A stretch of 64,000 nt of DNA from Sanguinoderma infundibulare (lineage: Eukaryota > Basidiomycota > Agaricomycetes > Polyporales > Polyporaceae), in assembly GCA_032821775.1 (NCBI GenBank), contig JAVLRN010000017.1, forward strand, positions 310,001 to 374,000, read 5' to 3'. The notes under the pieces were generated by a model, which did no database searches, had not been told where the DNA came from, and saw only the letters and a program-made list of their open reading frames with translations. Made by a program: the position numbers and the translations under genes. Of this stretch, positions 23,465-37,395 are shown in pieces (the first letter of the stretch is position 1; the number at the start of each line of letters is the position of its first letter).

Positions 23465-25490
23465 GGCTTGAGGTGGCGAGGATGTAGATCTAGCTTTGAA
23501 GAGGCGTATCACGGAGAGGTTAGTCCGATAAGAGCGCAGCGGAGGCTAACACATACAAGGAGGCGGTTCAGGTTCTGCAAAGGGAGTGAATGGAGAAGGG
23601 GAGAGAGCGGATACAGCTCCATGGATGAGCGTTGGGAGTTTCATATGCGGTGCGGCCGCCATATGTCAACCGGGGGAGGCTGCCATCGGCTGGCATGCAC
23701 TTGACAAACTTGCGAGTCTCCTCCACTTCTCGGTCAGCCTCATGGGCCAACTTGAACGCAGCTGACAGACTACGCAACCACACAGCTTGATCGAATTAGT
23801 AGGACGCCGTGTTTCGCGCCCGTCTTTTCAGCTGGCGTTCTCCTCCTCCGGCATGCATCCGTTCGAACTCAGTGTCCACTGTCATATATAAACCGCGCTG
23901 CACTAATCCTCTCCGAGAGAGCCGCTGACAGGACGGGTTTGTCCCAGGCGAGCACTTAGACGATGCTACCTCACCAGATGCCCAGTAAATCAGGACCGCA
24001 CCTAGTGCTGACGGTATTTGGAGGGCCTCCATTCCGGACCACCGTCGAGGCTAACTTGCGAATGGACGGGCTTGGGTTCGAGCCCGACGGTATAGATGCT
24101 TACTTGTTGAACGGCACCGTGCCTCTCCGTGGCAGCAGCTCGATCGCTCTCCCCTGCGATCGCCGTCCTGTCAACAGTAAGTATGCAGTGCCCGCGCCGC
24201 TGTGTCACGGTCTATGCCGAAGTGACGAACCGTAGAACGTGCTAGCGTACCTGCGCAAGCCGACTTCGCCGCACAGAGATATAAACGCAGCGCAGGAAAG
24301 GGGGCAGGACCATCGCACATTTCGGAACAGAGACCGTGTCTAGTTGGCGAGAAATTCCCAAAGCGAATATGCTCGAGTGAGGAGGCGGCCATATTCGACG
24401 TCATCGACGTCGACACCCAGGGCGGTCATCCGCCCGCACTGGAGCCAATGCATTTAGAAGGGTTAGTCGGAGTCACCGTTGTCGGAGGGTGCGGTCGGGA
24501 TCGTCCCGCTTTTTCTGTGTTGGTTGCAGCTCGAGGCTGCATCAGGATGCTCTGTCGGGCCAAGTGCGAGCAGTGGTTCGTTGAGAAGACCAACGCCCGT
24601 CGAACGAGGAACTGAGCGTGCCAGAGTGGTTTTAGCTGTAGCCTGGAAGACGGCGGTCAGTGGGAACCTTGTTTAATAGCTAGACCGATGGTGTCCTTAC
24701 TAGTGATACCAATTTGCCAGACGGGAATGGTGGATGAGGTCGAGAAATGGGCTGGTCAGGGATAAAGATCTGAAGTCAGTACGCCTCGCATGAGAGAAAA
24801 GAATGCGTGGCAAAGGTCGAGAACGCACAGCAGGCGCTATCGTGCACGAGCGGTAGATTCTTCACGTTGTAACTTGTTGAAAAATGAATGTGTACTGACC
24901 TCGAGCGCCCCCTGTTGACAACGGCTGCCGTCTGCTGGTGTTGTTAGCTGCAGCGTTTCTGCAATAGATCACCTTGCTGCTCCATATATAGGTGACGTGG
25001 GGCCCGTCGTGCACATTCTCCCGAACATATTGCATGCACGGTCGTCAGAGTTCAACTGCGGGTCTCAAATCGCACACGGAAGGCAGAAAGACAAATACCC
25101 CCATCCTTGTAGTAGTACATCTGAGCAAGCAGCGACAAATCTACCGTCGTGCGAGTCTGAAAAAAAAACCTTCCGCTCATCCGCATGCACGACGAGTCAC
25201 GACGCACCACAAAACAAAGACAATGTTACACATCTGTACTTCGCACTGCGTCAATGTTGACATTTAAACCATGTACATGTCAAAATACAGTCGCTACGTG
25301 CGTAGTACAGATGCTTACGGTCGGCCTGTCCCGGCGGAAACATCTGCTCGCGCATATCGACTACAGTTTGACATGCAACATTACCCATAAAAAGTCAAAA
25401 CATGCAAGCGTACTTGTAAGGGGGGTGACTTCGGACGGAATCACTGCTGGCTGGCTGCCGGGGAGAACAAGACATCATAGCGCCGAAACG
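23465..25490. other. Long intergenic region
   Basis: No convincing gene is present. TATA-like stretches occur near 23885 (tatataaa) and 24983, without a clear coding sequence behind them. Short frames have no recognisable domains. Confidence 0.45.
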
Positions 25491-25650
25491 TCGACATTGA
25501 TCACGGCGAAAGCCGAAGGTCCGGTAAATAAGTACAAACCGGCCGGGGGCTTTAATCACATTTCTATTCGCCGGCCCGGAAATTCTGGCTTTCAATTTTC
25601 TCGCAGCGTCTAGTACGAGTCTTGACCTCTTCCATCCGCACAATGATGTC
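25490..25650 (-). repeat. Solo family X 5' flank without a gene
   Basis: About 150 bp matching the DNA upstream of family X copy D (22040-22180) in the same orientation: tgatcacggcgaaagccgaa, the ggccggg..gctttaatcacatttctatt core, cgccggcccggaaatt, then ttgacctcttcc(a/g)tccgcaca. No family X coding sequence lies on either side. The minus-strand side where a gene would be expected (below 25490) holds none. Confidence 0.7.
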
Positions 25651-25795
25651 AACCGGGACGACGTGAGGCTCGTTTTTTTTTCAGTAACCACTAATATCCT
25701 TGTGATTTCTAGGTGGAGACTTGTCCACATAACTTGATTCGTCGCTTCGTATTCAGCGGACATGATATATTAGGACGAACGAGGGGTTGCGGAGT

Positions 25796-26846
25796 ATGGC
25801 CTACCTGACTGAGTGGCTCCTCCACCCGCGCGATGGTACCAACGCTCCCGACCCGTTCAAGTACGCGTACAACACCGACGAGGGTATGTACGCTTGGCTG
25901 GAGCGTCCCGAAAACCCGCTTCGTCTGCGCCAAGTTGGTCGTGGTATGGCGGCTGCGGGGGCCTTGGAGGGTAGCATGAACATCACACAAGTTTCCGGTA
26001 TGCACCCGCGATATTTTTGTTCAAAGGAGCCTCGAATGACTACGTAATCTCGGCGCAGCGTTCCCGTGGACCAATCTCCCGACGACGCTCTTGTCGTCGA
26101 CGTCGGCGGAGGCATTGGCTCTGTGACCGTTCGGATCACCGAGGCGCACCCGCACCTCCGTCATATCGTTCAGGATCGACCCAACACCGTCGCCATGGCT
26201 CGGAAGCTTTGGGGCGAGAGGCACAAGGACCTCTTCAGCTCCGGTCGGGTCACGTTCCAGGCGCAAGACTTCTTCACCCCTCAGCCGACGGCGTTCGAGG
26301 TTCCCGGGATCGGCGAGGTCAAGCCCGTCTGTCTTCATCTTGACGCGCGTGACGCACAATTGGGGCGACGAAGAGTGCAGGACGTGGGTGTGTTTCGGCT
26401 TCTTCTCTCTTATTTAGAAATTCACGCGACTCCAGGCAGGATCCTCAAGCACCTTCGTGCCGCGGCAGGCCCGGACACAAAGCTACTGATTGTCGACCAG
26501 ATCCTGCCCCTGGCCTGCGCGGACGAACCGTCGGTCGCTTCCCTAGGGGATCTCCTTCGACCGCGAACTCGCCTCTCCTCCCCAACCTCGGCAAGGCGTA
26601 CGCCATCAGCTACCACATGGACCTGCTCGTACGTCGACTTGCTGTTCATTTCCCTGCAGATCCGCCTGTGCTGACTAATCCACAGCCGCTGCCACGCGCG
26701 CACGTAGATGTTCGCAACCATGGGCGCGAAGGAACGGACGTCGCGCGAGATGACCGAGATCGTGAGTCCCGCCGGGTGGAAGATTGTGGAAGTCAACCGT
26801 GCGGAGGGAGGTGTCTCAACCTACACAACCCTCGTGCCCGTCTAGA
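25796..26846 (+). pseudogene. O-methyltransferase remnant (SAM-dependent)
   Basis: Matches the C-terminal two thirds of fungal O-methyltransferases related to plant-type caffeate/sterigmatocystin OMTs. The SAM-binding loop VVDVGGGIG at about 26091, then QDRPNTVAMAR, RVTFQAQDFF, TRVTHNWGDEEC at about 26337 with the catalytic-type His, and a C-terminal SPAGWKIVEVNRAEGG ending at TAG 26846. The usual N-terminal 150-170 residues (dimerisation part) are missing. The frame breaks at least three times where no intron fits: about 26078-26084, 26329-26332 and 26540-26548. Two introns still look usable (about 26000-26059 and 26390-26440). A dead, 5'-truncated gene is the best reading. Confidence 0.75.
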
Positions 26847-27880
26847 TCTCATTCGGGTGGGATGCCGGAGCCAACTCGTTTCTTCGTTCCCCTCCCCCTC
26901 AATCGCGTCTCAACGCGCGCATGGGTCATTTCAACATGTACCTACATCAGGGGTCGTTCAAGTTGTTACTGGTGAAACCACCAGCCGGATGATTCGGTGT
27001 ATGATAATGCCATGTATTCGCCGCTTGAAAATGCTCCCCTCTTCCGGAATGGCATAGCATTCATGATACGTTTACGTAGGTCTGCGGAACCGCCAATGCG
27101 GTATGTCATCTAAATATCCGAAGCGGCGACAAACAGCGTGTTCAAAGATTTACATAGGTATGTCAGCTCGTGCGTTCCCGTTGCGCATTTTCGTAACACG
27201 ATCTGACCAGTAACAGCAGGCTTTTTACATGGGTACCACGTTTTAAGGACTCGTGAGGATGTCCTTGCCAGTGAACGAGGAACAGCAATGATGGTAACCT
27301 CGGTCCTCGGCAAGAGGTCAGATCGTGAACGCGTGAACCCCCGACCCAGCGCTAGCGGTTCCCCTGCCCGGGCCGCAGTCAGATTCGCGAAGGACGGCCG
27401 CTGACCTCTGCTGACCTGGCAACAGCCATCCTCGTCTCATCCTCATTATAAACCGCTGACCGATATGCTCCGGCTTACTAGAGCCACATGTTTACTTTCC
27501 GGGCTTCAACGCTCAACAATCATCGTCTTACGACAACCGTGACACAGATCTTGGATGTCATCGGACGACACGGGCCACACAGTAAGTACACTTGTACCCT
27601 CAATTCTTGCCGCAGATATCGAGTCCACGCGCTTCATGCTTAGACGTGGATGACTTCTTTGGGGAACGTGCTCTGGTCAGTAACGGACATTCATGTCATG
27701 AATCAGTCAATGACGGTCTCGATGATCCGCTACAGGCTTCTCACCGCCCACACTTCTTGCCAGGAATACTTAGTTGCGGGTGTAGTTGGGGTCATGGGAC
27801 CCCATCGCTCGACAACTTCTCGCGTCCGTTCCGAGCTCAGCTTCGTCGACTGGCGAAGTCGGGGCGGTTGCATCCTGGGC
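26847..27880. other. Intergenic region
   Basis: No gene is recognised. The right end is the promoter of the flavin monooxygenase gene. Confidence 0.4.
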
Positions 27881-27883
27881 GAG

Positions 27884-27890
27884 TATATAA
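27884..27890 (+). promoter_or_regulatory. TATA box of the flavin monooxygenase gene
   Basis: The sequence tatataa lies 79 bp before the start codon at 27969, a usual spacing for strongly expressed fungal genes. No other core promoter element was identified. Confidence 0.55.
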
Positions 27891-27968
27891 GCAGCGAGGC
27901 ACTGCGGGCTATCAACTAACTCCAACTTTCACTTGAAGCACACACGCCCCGCGTGTCGTCACTTCAGC

Positions 27969-30687
27969 ATGGTCGGGGCTGCATTCTCATGTCCTCCTCT
28001 CAAGGCTCCGAGCGGCTTGCCGCCCCCGAAGGTGGAGCCCTTCGCCCTCGGCGAGTTCTCCATTGACGAACACAAGCCGATCAGGGTCGTGGTCATCGGC
28101 GCCGGCTTCAGTGGTGTGATAGCAGGCATTCGGTACGCCTCTGCACCTTCGAGCTGGCTGAGCGTAGCCCCTTGATCGACACTGCGCTCAACGTCTGCTC
28201 TACTACAGCTTCCCGCAGAAGATTCCGAACGTTGATCTTACGATCTATGAGAAGAACGCGGGCGTCGGTGGCACCTGGTTCAGCAACAGATATCCGCAAG
28301 TCTCGCGATCCTTCCCCCATTCCTTCTCTAACTGACGGAATATAACAGCGGTCTGGCTTGCGATATTCCCTCGCATTCCGTACGTTTTTCAGTTGGTTGA
28401 CCGTGTGCGCTTGCTGAGTTTCGCGTCACAGTATCAACTCAGTTTCGAAGCGAAGGTATGTCATCGACTCATTCAACCATCGCAATCCGTTCAGCAGTGC
28501 ATCTCAGCGTGACTGGTCCGCATACTATGCACCGGGGCCCGAGATTCGCACGTATATCGAGGGCGTCGTCGAGAAGTACAAGATCATGCGCTACATCAAG
28601 CTCTCTCATAAGGTCACGGACGCCACGTACCACGAGCCGACCGGCAAGTGGCACCTTCGCGTCCGCCGCACGAACCCAGAGACAGGAGCTGTCGAGGACA
28701 TCGACGACGTCGCGGATGTGCTGGTCACGGCCTTGGGAGCGCTCAGTCGGTGGCAGATGCCCGACATCCCTGGCATCGACGAGTACAAGGGCGTTCTGCA
28801 CCACAGCGCGGGCTTCGACCCGGCCGACAAGACGTGGCAAGAGGTCGCCGAAGGGTGGAAGGATAAGAAGGTCGGGATTATCGGCGTGGCGAGTGTCTTT
28901 CCACGCATCACGGCGCCGTGCTTGCTAATATCGTCGCTAGGGTTCGAGTGCGCTTCAAATCGTCCCCGCGCTGCAGCCGCGCGTGTCAAAGCTGGTGAAC
29001 TACGTCAGGGGGAAGACGTGGCTTGCCTTTCCGTTTGGGTCCAGCATATTCTCCACGCACATCGGGCGTGAGCCGAAGTCTGCGGCGGAGTGTAAGTTTC
29101 GTGCTTGGTTGTCGTTGGCGTGTCGTTGATATTTAGGGCATATAGTCACTTTCACCCCGGAAGAGATTGAGCGCTTCAAGTCCGACGACGAGTACTACAA
29201 GTTCCGCTGGATCGTGGAGCATGATTTGAACGTAAGTGTCCGCGGCATACCGTCGGTCTATTCAAGCTCTGATGGTGACCCGTGAAGTCAGTCCATTCGT
29301 CGACTCTGCGCGGAAGTGAAATGCAGAAGATGGGTCAAAAGCTATTCAGGCAGAACATGGAACAGAAGCTCGAGAAGAAGCCCTGGATTGCTGAGAAACG
29401 TACGTCTTCCAACCGCCCACCACCTGCGCTCCTGAGCTCGCGTGCTAAAATTGAATGGATGCCGTCCCTTATCGCGCGCAATACCGCTTTGGAACAGTAA
29501 TTCCTGATTTCCCTGTCGCGTGCCGGAGGCTTACTCCGGGCCCTGGGTACTTGGAGGCGCTGTGCGAGGACAACGTGAGCACGGCCGCAGTCTCCATTCG
29601 TCGCACTATTCTCACGCGTAGCCGCAACGGTCCGCGGTCAGGTCGACTTCATCACTACCGAGATCAAACGGTTCACCGAGAAGGGCATCGAGACTGCGGA
29701 TGGCAAGCACGAGGACCTCGACGTCGTCTTCTGCGCTACCGGTACGCATTCTCATCGCAGACTGTTCTGCGACAATCTTTTTTATGATGAATCTTGCATC
29801 ACGGGTCCTTTAGGGTACGACACGACGTTCCAGCTGCCTCTGAAGATCGTCGGGCGGAACGGCGTGGAGCTCAACGAGCGCTGGAAGCCGCACCCGGTCT
29901 CGTACCTCTCGGTGGCTGTCGACGGTTTCCCGAACCTCTTCATGTCGTTTGGGCCCAATTCTGGAGTCGGCTCCGGCTCGCTGCTCGCGATCATGGAGTG
30001 CGAGGTCATGTACGCCGTGCAGGCTGCGGCAAAGATGCAGCGCGAGCGACTGAAGAGCATCGAGGTCAAGCCGGAGGCGCTCCGGGACTTCGACCAGTAC
30101 ATCGAGGTGCGCCGTCTACGCCGACTCAGATTTACTCGCTTGCGCAATGTTTCTCACGGAGATTACCCAGAGCTATTTCCCGAAGGTAAAGGCACCCGGG
30201 TCGGTCTTGCGCTTAGTGGGATGCTGATGCGCGCCTAGTCCGTATACAGTGAGACGTGCCGGTCGTGGTACAAGATGAACAAGGCGAACGGTCGAGTTGT
30301 CGGCCTCTGGCCGGGTGTGTGTTGTGTCGTGCCTCGTCGGCCGCCTGCATTTACGCCCCCATTCGAACAGGATCCACATTGCATGCTCTGAGAGCGCTTC
30401 GCAGCCCCCGATGGGAGGACTACAACTACGAGCAGGCGGATCACGTCCAGAACAGGATGTATTGGCTGGGAGACGGCCAGACGTGGAACGAGAAGACCAT
30501 GACCGGCGACAGTGTGTATCCCCATTCTGGGATCGAGATGTACAGCACTAACAATTCCTACAGGAGCGTGGTATCTGCAGGAGGAATATGTGGACCAGCC
30601 TCCGGGTATGTAGCCGTGCTCAACCGTCTTCCGCTCTGCATTGCTTACCGACTGATAACCGTCATGTGTGCAGTGCCGGTGGATTGA
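27969..30687 (+). CDS. Flavin-containing monooxygenase, Baeyer-Villiger-like
   Basis: An FAD- and NADPH-dependent oxygenase that would insert one oxygen atom into a ketone or hetero-atom substrate; the substrate is unknown. Sixteen exons: 27969-28132, 28209-28295, 28349-28379, 28432-28455, 28508-28888, 28941-29091, 29146-29231, 29288-29399, 29498-29574, 29642-29741, 29814-30106, 30162-30185, 30239-30314, 30371-30511, 30564-30605, 30674-30687 (1803 nt, 600 aa). The FAD Rossmann motif is GAGFSG at residues 44-49, followed by GVGGTWFSNRYPG and the DIPSHSYQ block. KGVLHHSAGFD stands where Baeyer-Villiger enzymes carry their fingerprint. The NADPH motif is GVGSSA at 228-233. Conserved C-terminal signals are VFCATGYDTTF and SFGPNSGVGSGS. 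Two introns need GC donors. No signal peptide is seen. The neighbouring methyltransferase remnant hints at a former small-molecule pathway, which is only an inference. Confidence 0.88.
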
Positions 30688-31786
30688 ATCCGGCACCCGG
30701 GTGAAGAGGCGATGTTCCCCGCTGCTTCTCCCAGTGCAAATGTTGCTTATCGGTTTAGATCTGGCTTTCTGTACGTCAGTACTTGTACACTATGCACACG
30801 ACCGATTTCTCCGGCGTCACTTCACATCGAGGACCCTTTTACCTCGCTAGACACGTTGCAAGCGTTCATTTTACATTCAACGTTCGAACGACTCACCGCT
30901 GTTTTGTTAAAAGTACGTCTTTCCTTTATCGTCGCGGGCTGCGCTCGCGAGCGTGCCCTCTTCCTCTTCCCCACTTGGTGCATCCACCTTTAGATCCGGA
31001 GGGCACAGTGGACGGGCGAAGCACCCAAATACCTCGTTGAGGATATCGACATTGAGCAACGCCCTGTGGACGACGGCGGACATGACCTGGGTTGGATGGT
31101 GGACGTTGAGAATCGAGATTGTCAGGAACTCCGGCTCCCAAGGCCATCAATCATGTATCATGACTCGGCTGTATCATGCTCCGCCAACTTTGCCACACAC
31201 ATTCTATTTCACGGGCGCTATCATAGAACAACAGAAAGATTAACGCTAGAAGGAGTAATCGACGGACCTGGCAGTAGTGACTGTAAACGATTTCGATCCA
31301 GCCTGGCGGATGTTGCGTCATTGCCGGACATCCCCGTCGGTTACCTTATCCGAGCATGGGCTTGTAGGGCCTGAGTTCCTACAAAAGGGTACCGCCAGCG
31401 CATGCCGCTATCAGTGAGTAGGTCAGAAGCTGTCGCGAAGGTTGCGGAACCGGACGATGATGTGGTCGTAGCTCGAAGGGCAGCTAGCGGGGAGGATAGC
31501 TACTTTCGAGGATTGGATCATCGTATTCTCCCGCACGAACGCGTTTGCTTGAGCGCGGCGATGACGTCACAGGCGCCTTGCTGGACAGGCAAAATTCGGG
31601 AGAGCCGCCAGATGACGATGGGAATCTCGGGCAATTGTCCTCGAGGTGAGTCTGTCTTTCTCTCTCTTCCTCTGTCCTTTACTTTCTCTTTCCTCTTTCT
31701 CCCGAACGGTGGCCGCCCGGTACGCGCAACAATTCAAGTTCGGCCAGGGTACCATCCTCAGTCAGTCACAGGCGATCGCTCCAACA
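30688..31786. other. Intergenic region
   Basis: No gene is recognised. It contains the 3' end of the monooxygenase gene and the promoter of the P-loop gene. A CT-rich tract near 31655-31700 lies about 100 bp before the start codon at 31787, as is common at fungal transcription starts. Confidence 0.4.
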
Positions 31787-33008
31787 ATGCCAAAACCTGC
31801 TGCAGGTAAATTGGTAAGTCGAGTCTCAACTATCACGACGGTAATGAGCTTCTAATATCCGACTCTCTAGCCGTCCTACCGTCGTCACTGGGCAGCTATC
31901 AGCGACCCAGAGCGGCTCGCCTTTCATGATCGGTACTGGCAACATCCTGACGTCTTCGAGGCGGTCGACAAGGCCCCGGCTGACGAGCGTTTCCTCCCCA
32001 TCGACCAAGCCGCCGTCCTAGACCTGTTCGGTCCGACCGTTGCCCGTGACGCATTCAAGTTGTACTTTCTAGCCGTTTACCCGCTCTTCTGCCAACGGAT
32101 CTTAAACGCATGCGACCTGTCGGAATTTCTCGTTCACGGCTGCATGCTTTTAGGGCAGTCGGCTATCGGTGCGTGAAGTGGCAATCCTTTTCAGATCCGC
32201 ATCACGCTCACCGTGTCTGCGGTTTCGAGGAAAATCTGTCTTTTTACTCTACTTCCTCATCTACCGCCTCACGCTCGGGGATGCAGTGATGTTCACTACG
32301 ACCTCGGGCCGGACATACCTTTTTGACGAGTACGGTGTGGGCACTATCAAGGCGTCCGACTTCGCCGCCTGCCTCCATGTCCCGCCGATTGAGACAGCCA
32401 CCCATCCTCGGCGGTTCTGGTCGCTGGTGGATTCCCCGCCGGCAGATAAGCCCCTCCCCTCCATGGTCACGTACGATACCAGATGCGTGTTCTTTGTCGC
32501 GGCGCTGGCGCACAACAATTCCCGCTGCTCAGACGTACTGGATATGCCTACCGTGCACCAGTGGGTCTTTCCACTGTGGAATGCGACGGAGTTAGGGATC
32601 GTGTACGTATTCTGCCGCGTCATCACGACATCTCAGGGCACTAACCACTGGATCACGACACTTGCCAGATTACGCAACGCTCCCGGCGCACGTGTCTGTC
32701 GCGACGTCCTCGAAGAACTTGAACCCAGCTCGATGGCGTCTTCATCGGCGCCTCAGCCTTCTGTCGACTGTGCCGCGGCGGACTCTGCCCTCACGAGCAG
32801 CTCGAGCGGGATGCCGAAGAAGACCGGGGGCAAGGGCAGGGGCAAGGGCAAGGAGATGGTCAAACGGGAAGTCAAGAAACTCGACGCGGTTTCGCAGCGC
32901 CAGACGGTGCCCGCGGCCGACGCCGAGCTGAACCCTCCATCGGCCGCGGGGCCACGAACGCGGGCGAGGGCATTGGAAGAGACGGAGCAGTCGGGGTCGA
33001 GGGCATGA
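31787..33008 (+). CDS. P-loop NTPase family protein, short copy
   Basis: Exons 31787-31813, 31871-32168 and 32230-33008 (1104 nt, 367 aa). The Walker A motif GQSAIGKS is assembled across the second intron and is complete, so nucleotide binding is plausible. It is followed by FLLYFLIYRL and GRTYLFDEYGVG, blocks shared with the longer paralogue at 44312-46602. The C-terminus is a Lys/Arg-rich tail (GKGRGKGKEMVKREVKK). Compared with the paralogue, about 350 residues between the NTPase part and the basic tail are absent, which suggests an internal deletion. The family is widespread and expanded in wood-decay basidiomycetes. Such proteins are sometimes labelled RHS- or Crinkler-like, but I cannot confirm that here. 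Possible splice signals near 32601-32670 could change the middle of the model. Confidence 0.6.
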
Positions 33009-35758
33009 GGAGATGGCTTGCTAACTCAATGGTGCATCGTGGTGTTACCCGAGCGTTTTGGACCTCAAGGATGGTACTGACTTATGTACCAGAAGACGGA
33101 TCGACACGACGACATCATTTCTGCGCTGTGCGCCTGCCGTTCACGTTTCATGCAACACACTGTTGAGTGTTGACGCGCCATGCGTTCTTGTTTCGTACTT
33201 TATTGTTTTACGTGCCTTTCCGCATTCGTGTTCTCACCGCCGACTCCAGCCTGTCGTTACCAGTCACGCACTTATTCGGAGTTCGTTCGGGTCCATACGT
33301 ACCACTCCCGTTGACTTCTGGGACATTTTGTATCAACCCAAGCCAATAACGAGCATCGTTAGTGTGTTCCACTTGCAACCTCTCTCTTCTTCGAATGAAC
33401 TTCCAACTGTTCCGTGATGTATTTTGAACGCGCGCCGGGAGGGGCGGCCTTTATTAAGCACCCAGTAACACAAGCCTGGCTTCGCCGCCCAGCTTCTCGA
33501 CACGCATGGGTCGCAGCTAATCGGGAGAGCGTAATAAATAATCTCTTCGCATTCGAGTGGTAGTTCAAGCATGGGTATCAGCGGGAAATGGCGACTGACC
33601 ACTGACTCCGGCTCCGTGCTCCATCGAGTGCCTACTCTCAGTCGGCACCGGATGTCTAGCACGCCCGTGTTGGGACGCTAAGGCACCATGACCCGGTTTC
33701 CTGCACAATGTCTGATTCTATTACAACCATCATATTGGGACGTGGCAACATGAGCGTAATTGACAAAGGGAGTGCCTCTGCTACTTACGGATATTGTCTG
33801 CACCGACAAGCGGATTCCCAATTATAGGACGGCGTACGCGATGCTGGGAGGGTGCATCGTGCATGAAGCCATCCGCGAGTTAACAGCGAACCACAAGGCA
33901 CCCGATGTGCTCCAAAACACAGATACCGATACTCTAAAATAAGCATCGGTGTTCCCGACCAAGCTGATTCCCGGCAACGAGCACTCTGCGACGCTCTCAC
34001 AGTGTCCTCGGGCCCGCCAATGGCGCTGCAGTAGAATACACCCACTAGTTAGTTCCATGTGGTTTCTCTGCGGATCGAAGGAATATTCACTACGTACCGA
34101 AAGCCTCGTAAGCTGACTGAGATGATTGCGGCATGTGGTGGACGAATGCAGACCTCGTCAAACGCAAGCTAGACCTTCCGCGCGAATCCGTGCCAGTGCG
34201 CGGATGTTTTGCGTTCCTGAACGATCTGTGACACCGCAGCCGAGTTGTGTATCCCAGTGTAAGACAGTGTAAGGAAGAGTCCAGCAGGGCGGAGACAGCT
34301 GCGGTGGAGCCGAGGGCCCGTCAGAGAGATAACGGAAGTAGGGAACAGGGCTTGAGTAGGCTTATTCGGCGGAAGCTTCGACCTTGAGAATCGGCCGTAG
34401 TTTTCATGGGATTCCATGGGTAGGCTCAACCCTCGACGTGGGGATGGTCGATTGAAGTGCGTGAGACGGCGGTGCTTAGTTCGCCAGGGGGCCGGTTCCA
34501 ACCATTCTGGATCCCAGTGCAAGAAAGAATCCAGAACGTAGGCAGCGATGTGCTTGGAATTCCGTGGGTAGCCTGCGCATGAGATGGTGGTTGGCTGAAA
34601 AGACCAATCAGGGCGCCGCCATTTCCGGGTCGGGATGCGCTGGTCGGGAAGAACCGGCGAGATAGATGCACAGCCACCTGCACCCAAGACCTGCACGCCT
34701 CCCTCGGAGTCCTTCCGACAAACCACATCGTACTTGCCACCAGCGATCTCTCTATACCTCCGTTTGATATCTTAAAGCACTGGGGTAACCTCTCTCCATG
34801 GTACACTATCGACCGAGGAGGAAATCAAGATCGGCATTTGATGGACGCCCTTTGCCAATGCCACGGAAATCGGTGTACATTCCCATCAGTTCTCGGTAAG
34901 TCGCCCTCCAAAGTTCCCATGGACCGGTCTACGATAATGGCAGCGATTCTCAGGTTTCGAGTTGCACGAAACGCAACAGTACTTGGCCTGAGCGTGCGCT
35001 TGTCTGGGCAACCACGCGTACGAGGAGTGTGCTCGCACACTTACTTGGCAATCCCGCGCTCTGTCCGCTATCTCACTGCGAACTGCGCTTCAAGGCCTTA
35101 GCGCATCTACTGTCTCAACCTCCCTTCAACGGCAGTTAGCGGCGCAGTAATTTGCACCCTCCTACCAGTTGGCTTAAAAGCCTGCGGTTAAAGGCACAGC
35201 TACGTCCTTCTCCACCATCTTCCTGTGGTTCGCCATCTCCTGCTCGCTCCCGGGTTCCCATACCTCACTCATCCGAGAGAACGCTCATCCGCGCTCTTCG
35301 ACTACCTGTGCGATTCCCTTTCCCGTATAGGAGGCTTCCCGCATTCCCTCGCATCACATCGAGCATGTTCCGATGGTCCGTTTCGGATGGCGTGTCCACT
35401 TGAAGCCATCGAGGACCATTTACCCGTTCCCTGGTCCTGGGCTCGGGAGCGCACTCACGTCATCCGCGCGTTCTCCATCATGCTACGCATCGAACAGTGC
35501 TCTCATTTCTCGACGTGATGAGCATGCTAGGTGCGTTTTCCCTGGCCAGTTCCCTCGACCGCGTAAGCGTGCGGCTTTGGGTGGTGGCCGACATTCATAC
35601 ACGTCGTCATCCGTGTCGGATCGTGTCAAATGGGTTTCCACGGACGCGCGCTTGCTCTGGAGAAGGCATACGGTTTTGCGTTGATGTCAAGCAGCGCAAA
35701 CAAACGGTTGTGGTATTTTCTGCAGGGAAAATTCAGGATGGAGTGCCGTCAACAGAGG
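33009..35758. other. Long intergenic region
   Basis: No gene is recognised. Around 34240-34450 and 34500-34600 there are diverged repeated phrases (tcccagtg(t/c)aag, aagcttcgacc/aatcc, ccatgggtaggct/ccgtgggtagcct), suggesting an old local duplication. The right end is the manganese peroxidase promoter. Confidence 0.4.
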
Positions 35759-35764
35759 TATAAG
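35759..35764 (+). promoter_or_regulatory. TATA box of the manganese peroxidase gene
   Basis: The sequence tataag lies 90 bp before the start codon at 35854. I looked for metal-response consensus sites in the 900 bp upstream and saw no clear one. Confidence 0.5.
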
Positions 35765-35853
35765 AACTCAGCGGGGCCGTGAAGGAGTCAGCAGCACTCG
35801 ACCTCGAGTCTCCTAGTAGTCGCACTTTCCCCCCGACGCGTAGTAGTTCAGCA

Positions 35854-37395
<1,542 letters not shown>

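Noticed and set aside
24060..24100. gggttcgagcccg resembling a tRNA T-loop
   Set aside because: No A box at a proper distance and no acceptor stem.
25796..30687. Idea of an active biosynthetic cluster (methyltransferase plus monooxygenase)
   Set aside because: The methyltransferase is broken in three places and no synthase gene is present in the window.
34169..34726. 185-codon minus-strand frame
   Set aside because: It spans a diverged local duplication and reads like translated repeat, without domain or splice signals.
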